Positions 25,124 through 33,329 of a stretch of 64,000 nt of DNA are shown piece by piece. Numbering within the stretch: position 1 is the stretch's first letter; each line of letters starts with the position of its first letter. The stretch is from Nocardia sp. BSTN01. GTDB taxonomy: Bacteria > Actinomycetota > Actinomycetes > Mycobacteriales > Mycobacteriaceae. The notes beneath the pieces are model-generated. The model made no database searches, was not told where the DNA came from, and saw only the letters and a list, made by a program, of their open reading frames with translations. The position numbers and the translations under genes are program-made. The stretch lies in NCBI RefSeq assembly GCF_015354405.1, contig NZ_JADKYP010000031.1:1-64000 (forward strand). The letters are read 5' to 3'.

Positions 25124-25163
25124 TAGTGCGCTAATAGTTTGTGCACTAACTATTAGTGCACTA
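25124..25163. promoter_or_regulatory. Three phased MarR-type operator decamers
   Basis: TAGTGCGCTA (25124), TTGTGCACTA (25139) and TAGTGCACTA (25154) recur at exactly 15-bp steps. A larger inverted repeat, CTAATAGT-N10-ACTATTAG (25131-25156), covers the middle. The array ends 25 bp before the start of the broken marR gene, and its sequence suits a MarR-family repressor. Confidence 0.65.
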
Positions 25164-25188
25164 GTCTGGCCTCGACAGGAGGAGCGAC

Positions 25189-25355
25189 ATGACGACCGAC
25201 GTCGAGGATCCGCTGCGGCTGGACCGGCAGGTGTGTTTCGCGGCCGTCGCGAACTGCTCGAGCACGGACTCGATCCCGAACTGGCCGATGTCGCCGAACG
25301 GCAGCGTGCGGCGGCGCAACGCGAGCAGTACGAACTGCGGCACGGGCGCGGCTGA
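25189..25355 (+). pseudogene. Broken marR-family gene
   Basis: After a good ribosome site (GGAGGAG), ATG 25189 opens with MTTDVEDPLRLDRQVCFA, a typical start of actinobacterial MarR/OhrR-like regulators. The sequence then loses all similarity. Two bases out of frame it continues as RRELLEHGLDPELADVAERQ to a stop at 25353-25355, which looks like the end of a different protein. The arrangement suggests that a deletion removed the MarR DNA-binding core and joined its first 18 codons to another gene's tail. Confidence 0.5.
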
Positions 25356-25479
25356 CCGCCGCGCGGTCGCGGAATGTGTGCCCGCCGAACCGATTCCGCG
25401 CCGCGACCCGGATGGCCGGTCCGGCTCGTCGCGCCCGCGGTCGGTTATCGGGGGTGTACTGTAAGTCCTGTCGGTAATC

Positions 25480-25495
25480 GCACAGTGCGCTGTGC
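25480..25495. promoter_or_regulatory. Palindrome upstream of a small ORF
   Basis: GCACAG-TGCG-CTGTGC is a perfect inverted repeat about 70 bp before the ribosome site of the small gene at 25565. It may be an operator or a leader hairpin. Confidence 0.35.
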
Positions 25496-25564
25496 GCGCG
25501 AGCGGTGCGGCCGATTCGCTGGCCGGACGGGCCGTCGATGGTGAGAATCTAAAGGACATCCGAT

Positions 25565-25720
25565 ATGAGTGAGCAGCCGAATCTGTTCAGCCACAGTCCG
25601 GTACCCATCGAGACGCCGGCGCCCGCCGGTGGGGTGGCGCATCGTCCGCTGTTTCGCAGTGCGAGTTCCTCGGCCGGACCCGAGGGCGGGGAGGCGCCCG
25701 CCGACGACGTAGCCCGGTGA
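25565..25720 (+). CDS. Candidate 51-residue protein
   Basis: ATG 25565 is preceded by AAAGGA with eight bases of spacing and opens a 51-codon frame starting MSEQPNLFSHSPVPIETPAP and ending ADDVAR. The product is Pro/Ala/Ser-rich, acidic at the end, with no cysteine and no membrane helix; it is probably disordered. I recognise no family. Its third codon positions are GC-rich, as in real genes here, and the ribosome site is strong. It could also be the remaining end of a decayed gene. Confidence 0.35.
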   Translation: MSEQPNLFSHSPVPIETPAPAGGVAHRPLFRSASSSAGPEGGEAPADDVAR

Positions 25721-26039
25721 TCCACGCGGCGCCCGTCGCCGATCGGTCCGGGGATCTCGGACACGATCCGGCAACGGGCGCACCCGTGAGAGACCCAGGC
25801 GCGACCTGGCGAAACGGGTGATGACACGCGGTGGCGGACGGAATTGATACGAAAGCTGTATCCGTCGCGACCGAACCGTTAGCAAATCCTCATCGAATTG
25901 TCGTTTTTCGGGCTCTGATGCCGATCATAGGCTCGGGGAGTGTTTCCGCGCTCCGGTAGTGTCGGTCCCGCAATCATTCGGCTAACGAATCGGCGGGGTA
26001 GTCACGCCCAGGCGTTACCTGCTGGGGACGGAGTCCGGC
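25721..26039. other. Intergenic region before the polytopic membrane protein
   Basis: No gene was seen. A less GC-rich segment at about 25850-25925 may contain the promoter for the gene at 26040. Confidence 0.4.
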
Positions 26040-27488
26040 ATGAGTGCTGTGACTTTCGGTTCTCCGGATATCCGGGGGCACGTACAACGGTTGTCGGCCG
26101 GCATCACCGACACGCAATGGCTGCGAGTGGCCGCGGAAACCTCGGCCGCCTGCATCAGCGCCGGGGTCGCCGGGCTGGCCATGATGATGCCGATCAGCCA
26201 GTCCTGGCTCTCGCCGGGGTCGGCACTGCAGGTCGACCTGCTGATCTTCAATATGCCGCTGGCGCTGACCGCCGGCGCGCTGATCGCGGTGATCGCGGTC
26301 TCGGTATCGGCGGCGATCGGCAACAGTCGCCTCGCCTGGTGCGCCGTCTTCTGCGCGACCGCGGCGATGTTGGTCAACCACACCTTGCTCGTCCGATTGG
26401 AGACCCGGACGCTGTCGACGCTCAACTACGTCGACTCCATGCTCGCCGGCGTGGTCCTGGGCTGTCTGGCCGCGGCGGTGTGGCATCGCCGCGCCCCGGC
26501 CGGGGGTTATCTGTTCGGCGCGCTGGCCTCGATTCTGTTCGCCGACCTCACCCAGGCCCCGGATTTCGCCTCTGCCGTCCCGGGGGAGGGCATCCTGCGC
26601 GGGGCGCCTCCGGTCTGGCTGATTCTCGTCGCGCTCGGACTGATGCTGTTCACGGCCGTGCTGTTCCGGCAAGAGCGGCAACCCGAACCCGACGACAGCG
26701 CGGTGGTACCGCTGAAACCGGTGGTATCCGCGGTCGTGATCGTCTCGGCGACCCTGGCCACGTCCGTGTGGATGGCCCGCGGCGGTGCGCTCGTGTCGAT
26801 TCTGGTGGGCGGGGCGATACTGCTGCTCGCCACCGCGGTGGCGGCGCTGCTGCTGCCCGAACGGGACGGAATGCTGATCGTGGTCATGGTCGCCTTCGCC
26901 TCGGCGGGGTCGGCTCTGCTCACCGTCCCGCGGCCCTCCTGGTCGACCGGGCTGGTGGTCGCGGCCGCGGGTGCCGGACTCTACGCCGGATGGCGAATCC
27001 GGCTACCGATGCCGGCCGTCGTGGGCTCGGTCGTGCTGGCGATCGCGGCCGCGGCGAGTGCCGTGCTGGTGGACGTGCCGACCGCGGCGGTGACCGTGCC
27101 GAGCTGTATCGCATTGGCCGCGATGGCGGGGTACGCCCTGGGATGTGCGATCGGCCCGCGTGCGACCAGTGCGGTCGTCGGAATCGTCATCCTCTTCGTG
27201 CCCTCCGCGGGGGTGGCGCTGCAGGGTCGCGACCTAGGCCGGCTCGAGTATTCCCACACCTGGTTCCGCAGTGCCGAGGCGGCCGTCACCGCGGTGCCGG
27301 GGATCGTCGCCGCGGGGATCGGGATCGGCTGCGCCGCCATAGTCCTGCTGATCGGGCGGCTCAGGCCGGAGGGTGCTCTCGGCCGGCGCGGGGCCGACGG
27401 TGTGGCGGGTCCCGAGCCGAATCCGGCTCAGGCGCGGCGCAATTCGCTCACCACGGCGAAATCGACGCCGTCGGCATCGGCGAGGTAG
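26040..27488 (+). CDS. Polytopic membrane protein, about 11-12 helices, family not recognised
   Basis: The 482-residue protein has roughly a dozen hydrophobic segments between residues 30 and 450 and few charged residues in between. The first half contains RLETRTLSTLNYVDSMLAGVV, and the second half begins after a charged loop (RQERQPEPDDSAVVPLK). The architecture resembles type VII secretion component EccD-like or other transporter membrane domains, but there is no N-terminal ubiquitin-like domain and no clear match. ATG 26040 has GGACGGAG upstream. The last 20 codons overlap the convergent gene at 27428 by 61 bp. Confidence 0.6.
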   Translation: MSAVTFGSPDIRGHVQRLSAGITDTQWLRVAAETSAACISAGVAGLAMMMPISQSWLSPGSALQVDLLIFNMPLALTAGALIAVIAVSVSAAIGNSRLAWCAVFCATAAMLVNHTLLVRLETRTLSTLNYVDSMLAGVVLGCLAAAVWHRRAPAGGYLFGALASILFADLTQAPDFASAVPGEGILRGAPPVWLILVALGLMLFTAVLFRQERQPEPDDSAVVPLKPVVSAVVIVSATLATSVWMARGGALVSILVGGAILLLATAVAALLLPERDGMLIVVMVAFASAGSALLTVPRPSWSTGLVVAAAGAGLYAGWRIRLPMPAVVGSVVLAIAAAASAVLVDVPTAAVTVPSCIALAAMAGYALGCAIGPRATSAVVGIVILFVPSAGVALQGRDLGRLEYSHTWFRSAEAAVTAVPGIVAAGIGIGCAAIVLLIGRLRPEGALGRRGADGVAGPEPNPAQARRNSLTTAKSTPSASAR

Positions 27489-28504
27489 ACCGGCTGGGTG
27501 GTGTGCGCGCCGCGGACCTTCACCTCACCGCGCGGGCCGCCATAACGCACCCGGGCGGCATGGCGCTCGATATCGCGCACGTCGAGGCTGCGCGCCGCCT
27601 CCGCCAGCGAGGCGAACAGCAGCAGACCCTCGTAGCAGGATTCGCCGATGTTGTTCAGCGCCGGAGCGAAGGTGCCGTACCGGGCGGTGTAGCGGCTGCC
27701 GAATTCCATCGCCTCGGGCGATACCACGCTCTCGAAATAGCCTGAGGCGGTGAACAATCCGCGGGTGCTGTCCGGGCCGCCGGCGTACAGGACGTCCTCG
27801 CCGATCATCATGCTCAGCCGCAGCCGGTCCTCGTCGAGGCCCGCGCGGGCGAAGGCGCGATTGAACGCCGCGCAGTCGGCGCCGACCATCAGCAGCAGCA
27901 CCCCTTGGGCGGACGAGCGGCGAATCAGGTCGAGGGCCGGCCCGAAGGCGCGGCTGCCGAGCGGGACGAATGTCTCGCCGACGATGTCGATATCCCCGAA
28001 TGCCGCCGCCTCGCGGGTGACCCGGGCGGTTTCGCGTGGCCACACGTAATCGTTGCCGACGATGCACCACCGGCGGATGCCTTGTTCCGCGCGCAGCCAG
28101 CGCAACGCCGGAAAAAGTTGATGATCGGGCGTCTCGCCGACCATGTACACGCCGTCGGAATTCTCGCCGCCCTCGTAGAACGTGGTGTAGACGTACGGCA
28201 CCCGTCCGGCCGTGCGGGGCGTCAGCACCCGGCGGGCGTTGGACAGATGCCAGCCCACCACGCCGTCGACGGCGCCGGTGCCGATCATACGATCGATGCG
28301 CTCGGCCAGCAGCGGCAGCGGCGCGCCCGCGTCGACCGTGTGCAATCGCACCGGCCGGTCCAGGATTCCGCCCGCGCGATTGATGTCCTCCGCCGCCAGC
28401 GCGGCGCACGCCTCACAGGACGGGCCGAACAGGCCCGCCGGTCCGCTACCGGGCACCACCAGCGCGATATCGACGGTGTCGCGCCCGCCGCGGGAGTTCG
28501 ACAT
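27428..28504 (-). CDS. AmiC-like cytoplasmic amide/urea-binding protein
   Basis: The 358-residue protein has the type I periplasmic-binding fold of AmiC/FmdD/UrtA proteins. Family features are GPSCEACAALAAEDINRAGGILDRPV, VVGWHLSNARRVLTPRT, and YVYTTFYEGGENSDGVYMVGETP. No signal peptide or lipobox precedes it, so it should stay in the cytoplasm, as AmiC does when it senses amides and restrains an antiterminator. No amidase, AmiR or ABC permease gene is adjacent. ATG 28504 follows GGAGG by eight bases. It is divergent from the copper-type ATPase. Confidence 0.75.
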   Translation of the reverse strand: MSNSRGGRDTVDIALVVPGSGPAGLFGPSCEACAALAAEDINRAGGILDRPVRLHTVDAGAPLPLLAERIDRMIGTGAVDGVVGWHLSNARRVLTPRTAGRVPYVYTTFYEGGENSDGVYMVGETPDHQLFPALRWLRAEQGIRRWCIVGNDYVWPRETARVTREAAAFGDIDIVGETFVPLGSRAFGPALDLIRRSSAQGVLLLMVGADCAAFNRAFARAGLDEDRLRLSMMIGEDVLYAGGPDSTRGLFTASGYFESVVSPEAMEFGSRYTARYGTFAPALNNIGESCYEGLLLFASLAEAARSLDVRDIERHAARVRYGGPRGEVKVRGAHTTQPVYLADADGVDFAVVSELRRA

Positions 28505-28629
28505 CACCGGAACCTCCGCGCCCGAAACATCCTTCGCCGAATAGTCGCCCCCCGAGCCGACCATGTTAACGACAGCCCGTGATCGTGGCGAGCCCCGACC
28601 TTCCGGGCAGGTGAAGTGGCCTTGTTTGG

Positions 28630-28652
28630 CATATACCCCCTGCGGGTATATG
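28630..28652. promoter_or_regulatory. CsoR-type metal-responsive operator
   Basis: CATATACCC and GGGTATATG form perfect 9-bp arms around CCTGC. CsoR/RcnR-family repressors bind such A/T-flanked CCC-GGG palindromes. It lies 41 bp before the ATPase start, so copper-induced derepression is likely. No csoR gene is in the window. Confidence 0.7.
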
Positions 28653-28693
28653 GTCATGGTAGTCGCTCGCGCCGGTCGAGAGGAGTCGTGCAC

Positions 28694-31006
28694 ATGGTGG
28701 ACAACGGTCACGCAACCGTGGTGCTGGATCTGAGTGGCCTGCACTGGGCGAGCCGCCGGCAGGTCGCCACCCGGGTCCTGCAAGCCCGTCCCGGTGTCCT
28801 CGAGGCCGCGGTCAATCCCGCCGCCCAGACCGCGACGGTCGGCTTCGACCCGGCCCGGACCTCGGTTCACGAATTGCGGGAATGGTTGCGGGACTGCGGA
28901 ATCCACTGCTCCGGACTGTCGGTTCCCTGGCACGTCTGCGACCCCCTGGCCGAGCCGTCCGAACCGGCCGGCGCGCACCGGCACGAACCCGCGGAACCTC
29001 CGCACGATCATCACGGCACGCACGACCATCACGACATGTCGATGGCCGCGATGGCCGCCGATATGCGCAACCGATTCCTGGTCGCGCTGGTCTTCTCGGT
29101 GCTCGTCATGATGTGGTCGCCGATGGCGACGGATATGTTCGGCATCGACCTGCCGGTGCCGTTCGGGCTGCGCCAGGATGTGTGGGCGTTGATCCTGAGC
29201 CTGCCGGTGATCGGCTATTCGTCGACGATCTTCTTCACCGGTGCGTGGCAGGCGCTGCGGGCGCGGACCCTCGACATGATGGTCCTGGTGGCCGTCGCCA
29301 TCGGCGCGGGCTGGCTGTATTCACTGGCCATCACCCTCACGGGCGGCGGCGAGGTCTTCTACGAGGCGTCGACCATGCTCGCCACCTTCGTGCTGCTCGG
29401 GCACTGGTTCGAGATGCGCGCCCGCGGCGGGGCCACCGACGCCATCCGCACCCTGCTGGATCTGGCGCCGCCGCGCGCGGTGGTATTGCGCGACGGCGCG
29501 GAGGTGGAGATTCCCACCGCCGAGGTCGCCGTCGGCGATCTGCTGCTGGTGCGGCCCGGTGCCAAGATCCCGGTGGACGGCGTCGTGGAAGACGGCGACA
29601 GCGAGGTCGACGAGTCGATGGTGACCGGAGAGAGTCTGCCGGTGCACAAACAACCGGGTGCTCCGGTGATCGGCGCCAGCATCAACGTCGACGGCACCCT
29701 GCGCGTGCGTGCGGACAAGGTCGGCTCCGACACCGCGCTGGCGCAGATCGTGAATCTCGTTCAGCAGGCGCAGAATTCGAAGGCACCAGGCCAGAAGCTG
29801 GCCGACCGCGCGGCGTTCTGGCTGGTCCTGGTCGCGCTGATCGGCGGTGCGGCCACCCTGGCCGGATGGCTGCTCGCCGGTGCCACCTTCGCCACCGCCA
29901 TGTTGTTCGCGATCACCGTCGTGGTGATCACCTGCCCCGACGCACTCGGCCTGGCCACGCCGACGGCGATCATGGTCGGCACCGGACTCGGCGCTCGCCG
30001 GGGCATCCTGTTCAAGAACGCCCTCGCACTGGAGACCGCGGCCCGCGTCGACGTGGTGGTGCTGGACAAGACCGGCACCCTGACGAAGGGGCAACCGGCC
30101 GTCACCGAATTCGTGACCGCGGCGGCCGAGCCCTCACCCCGGCTGCTCGCGGCGGTGGCCGCCGTCGAGCGGGAGTCCGAACACCCACTGGCCCAGGCGA
30201 TCGTCCGCTACGCCGAGGAACGCGGCGTCGCGCCCGCGCGGGCCGAGAAGTTCGAGAACGTCCCCGGCCACGGCGCCGTCGCCACGGTCGACGGGCAGCG
30301 CGTCGTCATCGGCAACCGGCGATTGCTGGATCGCGAGGGGATCGAACTCGGCGAATTGACCGCCGCTCGGGCCCGGATCGCGGACGGCGGGCAGACCGCG
30401 GTGCTGGTGGCGGTCGACGACAAGGCGGTCGCGGTCGTCGGCATCGCCGACGCGCCCCGCGAGACCGCCGCCGCCGCGGTGCGCGACATGCACGATCTCG
30501 GCGTGGAAGTCGTGATGCTTACCGGCGACAATCGCGCGACCGCCGACCGTATCGCGGCCGAATTGGGTATCGACACCGTCATCGCGGAGGTGCTGCCCGG
30601 TGACAAGGCCGACACCATCGCGCGATTACAGTCCGGCGGAAGGAAAGTCGCGATGGTCGGCGACGGCGTGAACGACGCGCCCGCGCTGGCGCGGGCCGAC
30701 CTCGGCATCGCGATCGGCGCCGGTACGGACGTGGCCATCGACACCGCCGATGTGGTTCTGATGCGATCGGACCCGCTCGACGTGCCCACCGCGTTGCGGA
30801 TCGGGCGCGGCACCCTGCGCAAGATGCATCAGAATCTGGCGTGGGCGGTGGGTTACAACGCGGTCGCCCTCCCGATCGCGGCGGGTGTGTTCGAGCCGGC
30901 CTTCGGATTCACCCTGCGTCCGGAGATCGCCGCCCTGACCATGTCGGGCTCCAGCATCATCGTCGCGCTGAACGCGGTGTCGCTCAAACGACTTCGCTTG
31001 CCGTAG
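28694..31006 (+). CDS. Copper-type P1B ATPase with CPD motif
   Basis: The 770-residue heavy-metal exporter is complete: TGES (311-314), phosphorylated D458 in DKTGT, SEHPLA in the nucleotide domain and GDGVNDAP. The last helices carry YN and MSGSS, as in Cu(I) pumps. Two features are unusual. The membrane metal motif is CPD (414-416), not CPC. The N-terminal HMA domain has lost its CxxC (GLHWASRR instead) and is followed by a His-rich linker (residues 95-113), as in CopB types. ATG 28694 follows GAGAGGAG. A CsoR-type operator precedes the gene. Cu(I) or Cu(II) export is likely but metal choice is uncertain. Confidence 0.85.
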   Translation: MVDNGHATVVLDLSGLHWASRRQVATRVLQARPGVLEAAVNPAAQTATVGFDPARTSVHELREWLRDCGIHCSGLSVPWHVCDPLAEPSEPAGAHRHEPAEPPHDHHGTHDHHDMSMAAMAADMRNRFLVALVFSVLVMMWSPMATDMFGIDLPVPFGLRQDVWALILSLPVIGYSSTIFFTGAWQALRARTLDMMVLVAVAIGAGWLYSLAITLTGGGEVFYEASTMLATFVLLGHWFEMRARGGATDAIRTLLDLAPPRAVVLRDGAEVEIPTAEVAVGDLLLVRPGAKIPVDGVVEDGDSEVDESMVTGESLPVHKQPGAPVIGASINVDGTLRVRADKVGSDTALAQIVNLVQQAQNSKAPGQKLADRAAFWLVLVALIGGAATLAGWLLAGATFATAMLFAITVVVITCPDALGLATPTAIMVGTGLGARRGILFKNALALETAARVDVVVLDKTGTLTKGQPAVTEFVTAAAEPSPRLLAAVAAVERESEHPLAQAIVRYAEERGVAPARAEKFENVPGHGAVATVDGQRVVIGNRRLLDREGIELGELTAARARIADGGQTAVLVAVDDKAVAVVGIADAPRETAAAAVRDMHDLGVEVVMLTGDNRATADRIAAELGIDTVIAEVLPGDKADTIARLQSGGRKVAMVGDGVNDAPALARADLGIAIGAGTDVAIDTADVVLMRSDPLDVPTALRIGRGTLRKMHQNLAWAVGYNAVALPIAAGVFEPAFGFTLRPEIAALTMSGSSIIVALNAVSLKRLRLP

Positions 31007-31008
31007 CG

Positions 31009-31044
31009 GCAGGGGTAGAGCCGGCCGGACGGTGCTACCCCTGC
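31009..31044. terminator. Shared hairpin between convergent genes
   Basis: GCAGGGGTAG (31009-31018) pairs with CTACCCCTGC (31035-31044). The 16-base loop holds the self-complementary CCGGCCGG. It begins just after the ATPase stop and overlaps the 3' end of the leftward serine hydrolase gene. Confidence 0.5.
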
Positions 31045-32279
31045 GGCCGGGCGATGGGCGAGCGAGGAACGACCGCCGAGATCTGTGCGCACAACCGCCA
31101 GGGCCGCTCGGTGTCCACGGTCGACTTGCCGCTGGTCAAGATGGCGCCGGACAGTCCGCGGTCGAGGTCGGCCCAGCCGTACTGGGTGGTCAGACCGCTA
31201 CGGCCGAAATGGGTTTCGGTGTGATCGCCGAATTTCGACCGGCGCCCGCCCAGCTCGAATCCGGCGCGACCGACCCGGCCCGCGATGCCCGGAATCCGGG
31301 GCGCCGGGGCGATCGCGCTGTGCAGCGTGTCGGGGGACAGGATCCGCACACCGTCGAGTTCCCCACCGCGACACAATATTTCGTAGAAGCGTGAAAGTTC
31401 CGAGGCGGTGGTCACGAGATTGCCGGAGGGCAGCTCCGCGGTGAGGAACGCGCGCACCGATTCCGCCGACGTCGAGGCGCTCATGCCGCCACCGAGCGCC
31501 TTACCGGCCACCACCGACCAGGCCCGGGATGGCCGCGGTCCGGTACGCACGCTCGGCACCACCCGGTCGACGTCGGCGGGGGCCACGCCGAAGGTGGTCC
31601 ATCGGAATCCGAGCGGATTCAGCACCTGGTCGGCGAGATGGTCGCGCATCCGCTTGCCGGTCGCGCGCTGGACCAGCAGGCGCAGAATCAACCCGCTGGT
31701 CAGGGCGTGATAGACGCGGAATCGCCGGGGTGGCCAGCTCGGCCGCAACTCGATCAGCGCCCGCACCGCGAGTTCCTCGTCCACGACGGCGTCGAAGCCG
31801 CGGTAACCCGCCGGCATGAACGGCACCCCGGCGGAGTGGGACAGCACATCGGCGATGGTGATGCGGCCCTTGCCGTGCGCCGCGAATTCCGGAATGTAGT
31901 CGCACACCCGGTCTTCCGGGGCGAAGGCGCCCTGCTCGATCAGCATCGCCATCACCGTCGCGGCGACGCCTTTGGCGGTGGAGAAACCGCAGAACGGGGT
32001 GTCGACGGTGATCGGTGTGCGTTCGACGTCGGGACCGTCGCCGGGGGCGTTACCCCAGCCGTGACCGATGGCCCGGTTCAGCACGACGGCGCCGTGGCGG
32101 CGCAGGCAGATCTGGATCGCGGGAGTGGTTCCCATCCGGTACCACGCGCGGACCGACTCCCACACCGCTTCGACCTCGCCCGGCCGCAGACCCACCGCGG
32201 TGGGGTCGTCCTCGGGACCCACCGCGGTCACGGTGTCCGGATCGGCGGGGACGGAAACCATCGGGGCCACAGTGCTCAC
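31035..32279 (-). CDS. Serine beta-lactamase-like hydrolase (class C/EstB type)
   Basis: The 414-residue protein has the penicillin-binding/beta-lactamase fold. The nucleophile motif is S100-T-A-K103 (FSTAKG), the second motif is YHALTSG near residue 190, and HFGRSGLTTQ near the end replaces the KTG box. Such proteins are mostly esterases or peptidases of unknown substrate. No signal peptide is visible, so it is probably cytoplasmic and not a resistance enzyme. GTG 32279 or ATG 32261 may start it; neither has a strong ribosome site. A small gene at 32491 precedes it on the same strand. Confidence 0.75.
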   Translation of the reverse strand: MSTVAPMVSVPADPDTVTAVGPEDDPTAVGLRPGEVEAVWESVRAWYRMGTTPAIQICLRRHGAVVLNRAIGHGWGNAPGDGPDVERTPITVDTPFCGFSTAKGVAATVMAMLIEQGAFAPEDRVCDYIPEFAAHGKGRITIADVLSHSAGVPFMPAGYRGFDAVVDEELAVRALIELRPSWPPRRFRVYHALTSGLILRLLVQRATGKRMRDHLADQVLNPLGFRWTTFGVAPADVDRVVPSVRTGPRPSRAWSVVAGKALGGGMSASTSAESVRAFLTAELPSGNLVTTASELSRFYEILCRGGELDGVRILSPDTLHSAIAPAPRIPGIAGRVGRAGFELGGRRSKFGDHTETHFGRSGLTTQYGWADLDRGLSGAILTSGKSTVDTERPWRLCAQISAVVPRSPIARPQG

Positions 32280-32332
32280 GGCGTCAGCATAGTGATCGGG
32301 GGCATCGGTGCAGGTCGGGGCGTCGTCGCGGC

Positions 32333-32491
32333 TCAGCTGCGCAATTCGCGAGCGAGCGCTCCCACCGCCTTGCCGAGCGCCTCGACGGCGTAGGCGAGCT
32401 CCCGGGTGGCGGTGTCGCGGGCGTAGCCGCTGGCTCGGCCCGCGCTGGCGGCCGCGGTATCGGCCCATTCGGCGGCATCGGTGGAACCCAC
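32333..32491 (-). CDS. Small helical protein, 52 residues
   Basis: GTG 32491 follows AAGGAGAG with good spacing and opens a 52-codon frame. The product begins MGSTDAAEWADTAAASAGRA and ends ALARELRS; it is Ala-rich, strongly helical and probably amphipathic. Codon use looks genuine, with G/C third positions throughout. It lies 53 bp before the serine hydrolase and is likely co-transcribed. No family recognised. Confidence 0.5.
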   Translation of the reverse strand: MGSTDAAEWADTAAASAGRASGYARDTATRELAYAVEALGKAVGALARELRS

Positions 32492-32618
32492 GAGCTCTCC
32501 TTCATCGGTCGGTCGATCACCCTCACGGTAGGTGCCACACCGGCCTCGGGGCGAGGGGTGCGACCGCTCTACCAGGGAACTCTCAGCGGGCTCTGACCGA
32601 TCTCACCCCGCCTGCGCC

Positions 32619-32783
32619 CTACAGCCCGGGCGTGACCGGTTCGACCATGCGCCATCCGACACTGGTCACCGACGGTGCCAGACTCAACCGGCTGACCGCC
32701 GACTCCATCTGCCGGTCGTCGCGTTGATCGCCGACCAGATCCGCGCGCACCTCCACCCGCCCCGCATCCTCGGCACGGTGGCG
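32619..32783 (-). pseudogene. Possible MgtC/SapB C-terminal remnant
   Basis: The 54-codon end of a leftward open frame reads VEVRADLVGDQRDDRQMESA then VSRLSLAPSVTSVGWRM. This resembles the C-terminal ACT-like domain of MgtC/SapB proteins, where a line of the form LSLEPxVxxVxW is common. The membrane part of MgtC is not present upstream in any frame. I read it as a remnant, with low certainty. Confidence 0.3.
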
Positions 32784-32852
32784 CGCGCGACCGCGGGCCT
32801 GGCAAACCGTTCGGCCGGCGGACACCGGACGCCGGGGCGGAGGCATTTGCCT

Positions 32853-32877
32853 GATTCGAACCGCCGAACCCGGGTAG
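32853..32877 (+). promoter_or_regulatory. SigF/SigB-type promoter
   Basis: GATT (32853-32856), a 15-bp spacer and GGGTAG (32872-32877) match the GTTT-N15-GGGTA pattern of actinobacterial SigF/SigB promoters with one mismatch in the -35. It stands 60 bp before the membrane gene at 32938. Confidence 0.5.
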
Positions 32878-32937
32878 TACGCCTGCAAGCAGGGAGGAGT
32901 GTGCCCTGTGCGGCCGAAACCGGGAGACGGAGGTGCC

Positions 32938-33261
32938 ATGATGACGGACCCGCGGATGGCGCGTGGAAGCACATCGCAGGAGCAGGCGCAGCGGCGGCGG
33001 ATGCTGCGAGCGCCGCGCAAGCATGCCGGTGAGGGAATCGAGGACACGTACAACATTCCGGGCATCGTGCTGTGTGCATTGAGTTTCGTCGCGCTGGCGC
33101 TCGCGCTCACCGCCGCCGGATACGGCTTCGGCGGATGGGCGATCGTGGCCGGTGTGGTGTGCGCGGTGTGCCTGATCAGCGGCGTGGCGTGGATCGCGCT
33201 CGAGAGCAAGCGGACGCAGGCTCGCGACCAGTGGGAGCCGCATCAGCGACAGGGGCACTGA
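32938..33261 (+). CDS. Small two-helix membrane protein
   Basis: The 107-residue protein has a basic cytoplasmic N-terminus (SQEQAQRRRMLRAPRKH), two helices at about residues 41-61 and 64-87, and a polar tail. A G/A-rich GGGAGACGGAGG precedes tandem ATG codons at 32938 and 32941. It lies under a SigF-type promoter and 68 bp before the catalase gene, so it may be the first gene of a stress operon. No family function known to me. Confidence 0.65.
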   Translation: MMTDPRMARGSTSQEQAQRRRMLRAPRKHAGEGIEDTYNIPGIVLCALSFVALALALTAAGYGFGGWAIVAGVVCAVCLISGVAWIALESKRTQARDQWEPHQRQGH

Positions 33262-33329
33262 TCAGGGTAGGACCGCTGGTCCGCCGCGGGGCGTGATCGC
33301 CGCGCCGATCCGGTCCGGAGAGGAGAGAA

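Noticed and set aside
26040-27488. Type VII secretion membrane channel (EccD)
   Set aside because: Helix count is similar, but the N-terminal ubiquitin-like domain is missing and no EccB, EccC or Esx gene is near.
25940-27745. A 601-codon rightward frame covering the membrane-protein gene
   Set aside because: Arg/Gly-rich shadow; the overlapping 482-codon frame has clear membrane helices and a proper start.
31035-32279. Antibiotic-resistance beta-lactamase
   Set aside because: The SxxK motif is present, but there is no export signal and the third box is not KTG, so an esterase or peptidase of the same fold is more likely.
32850-32875. GATTCGAACC-like sequence resembling a tRNA T-loop
   Set aside because: No acceptor, D or anticodon arm can be folded around it on either strand; the bases fit a SigF-type promoter better.
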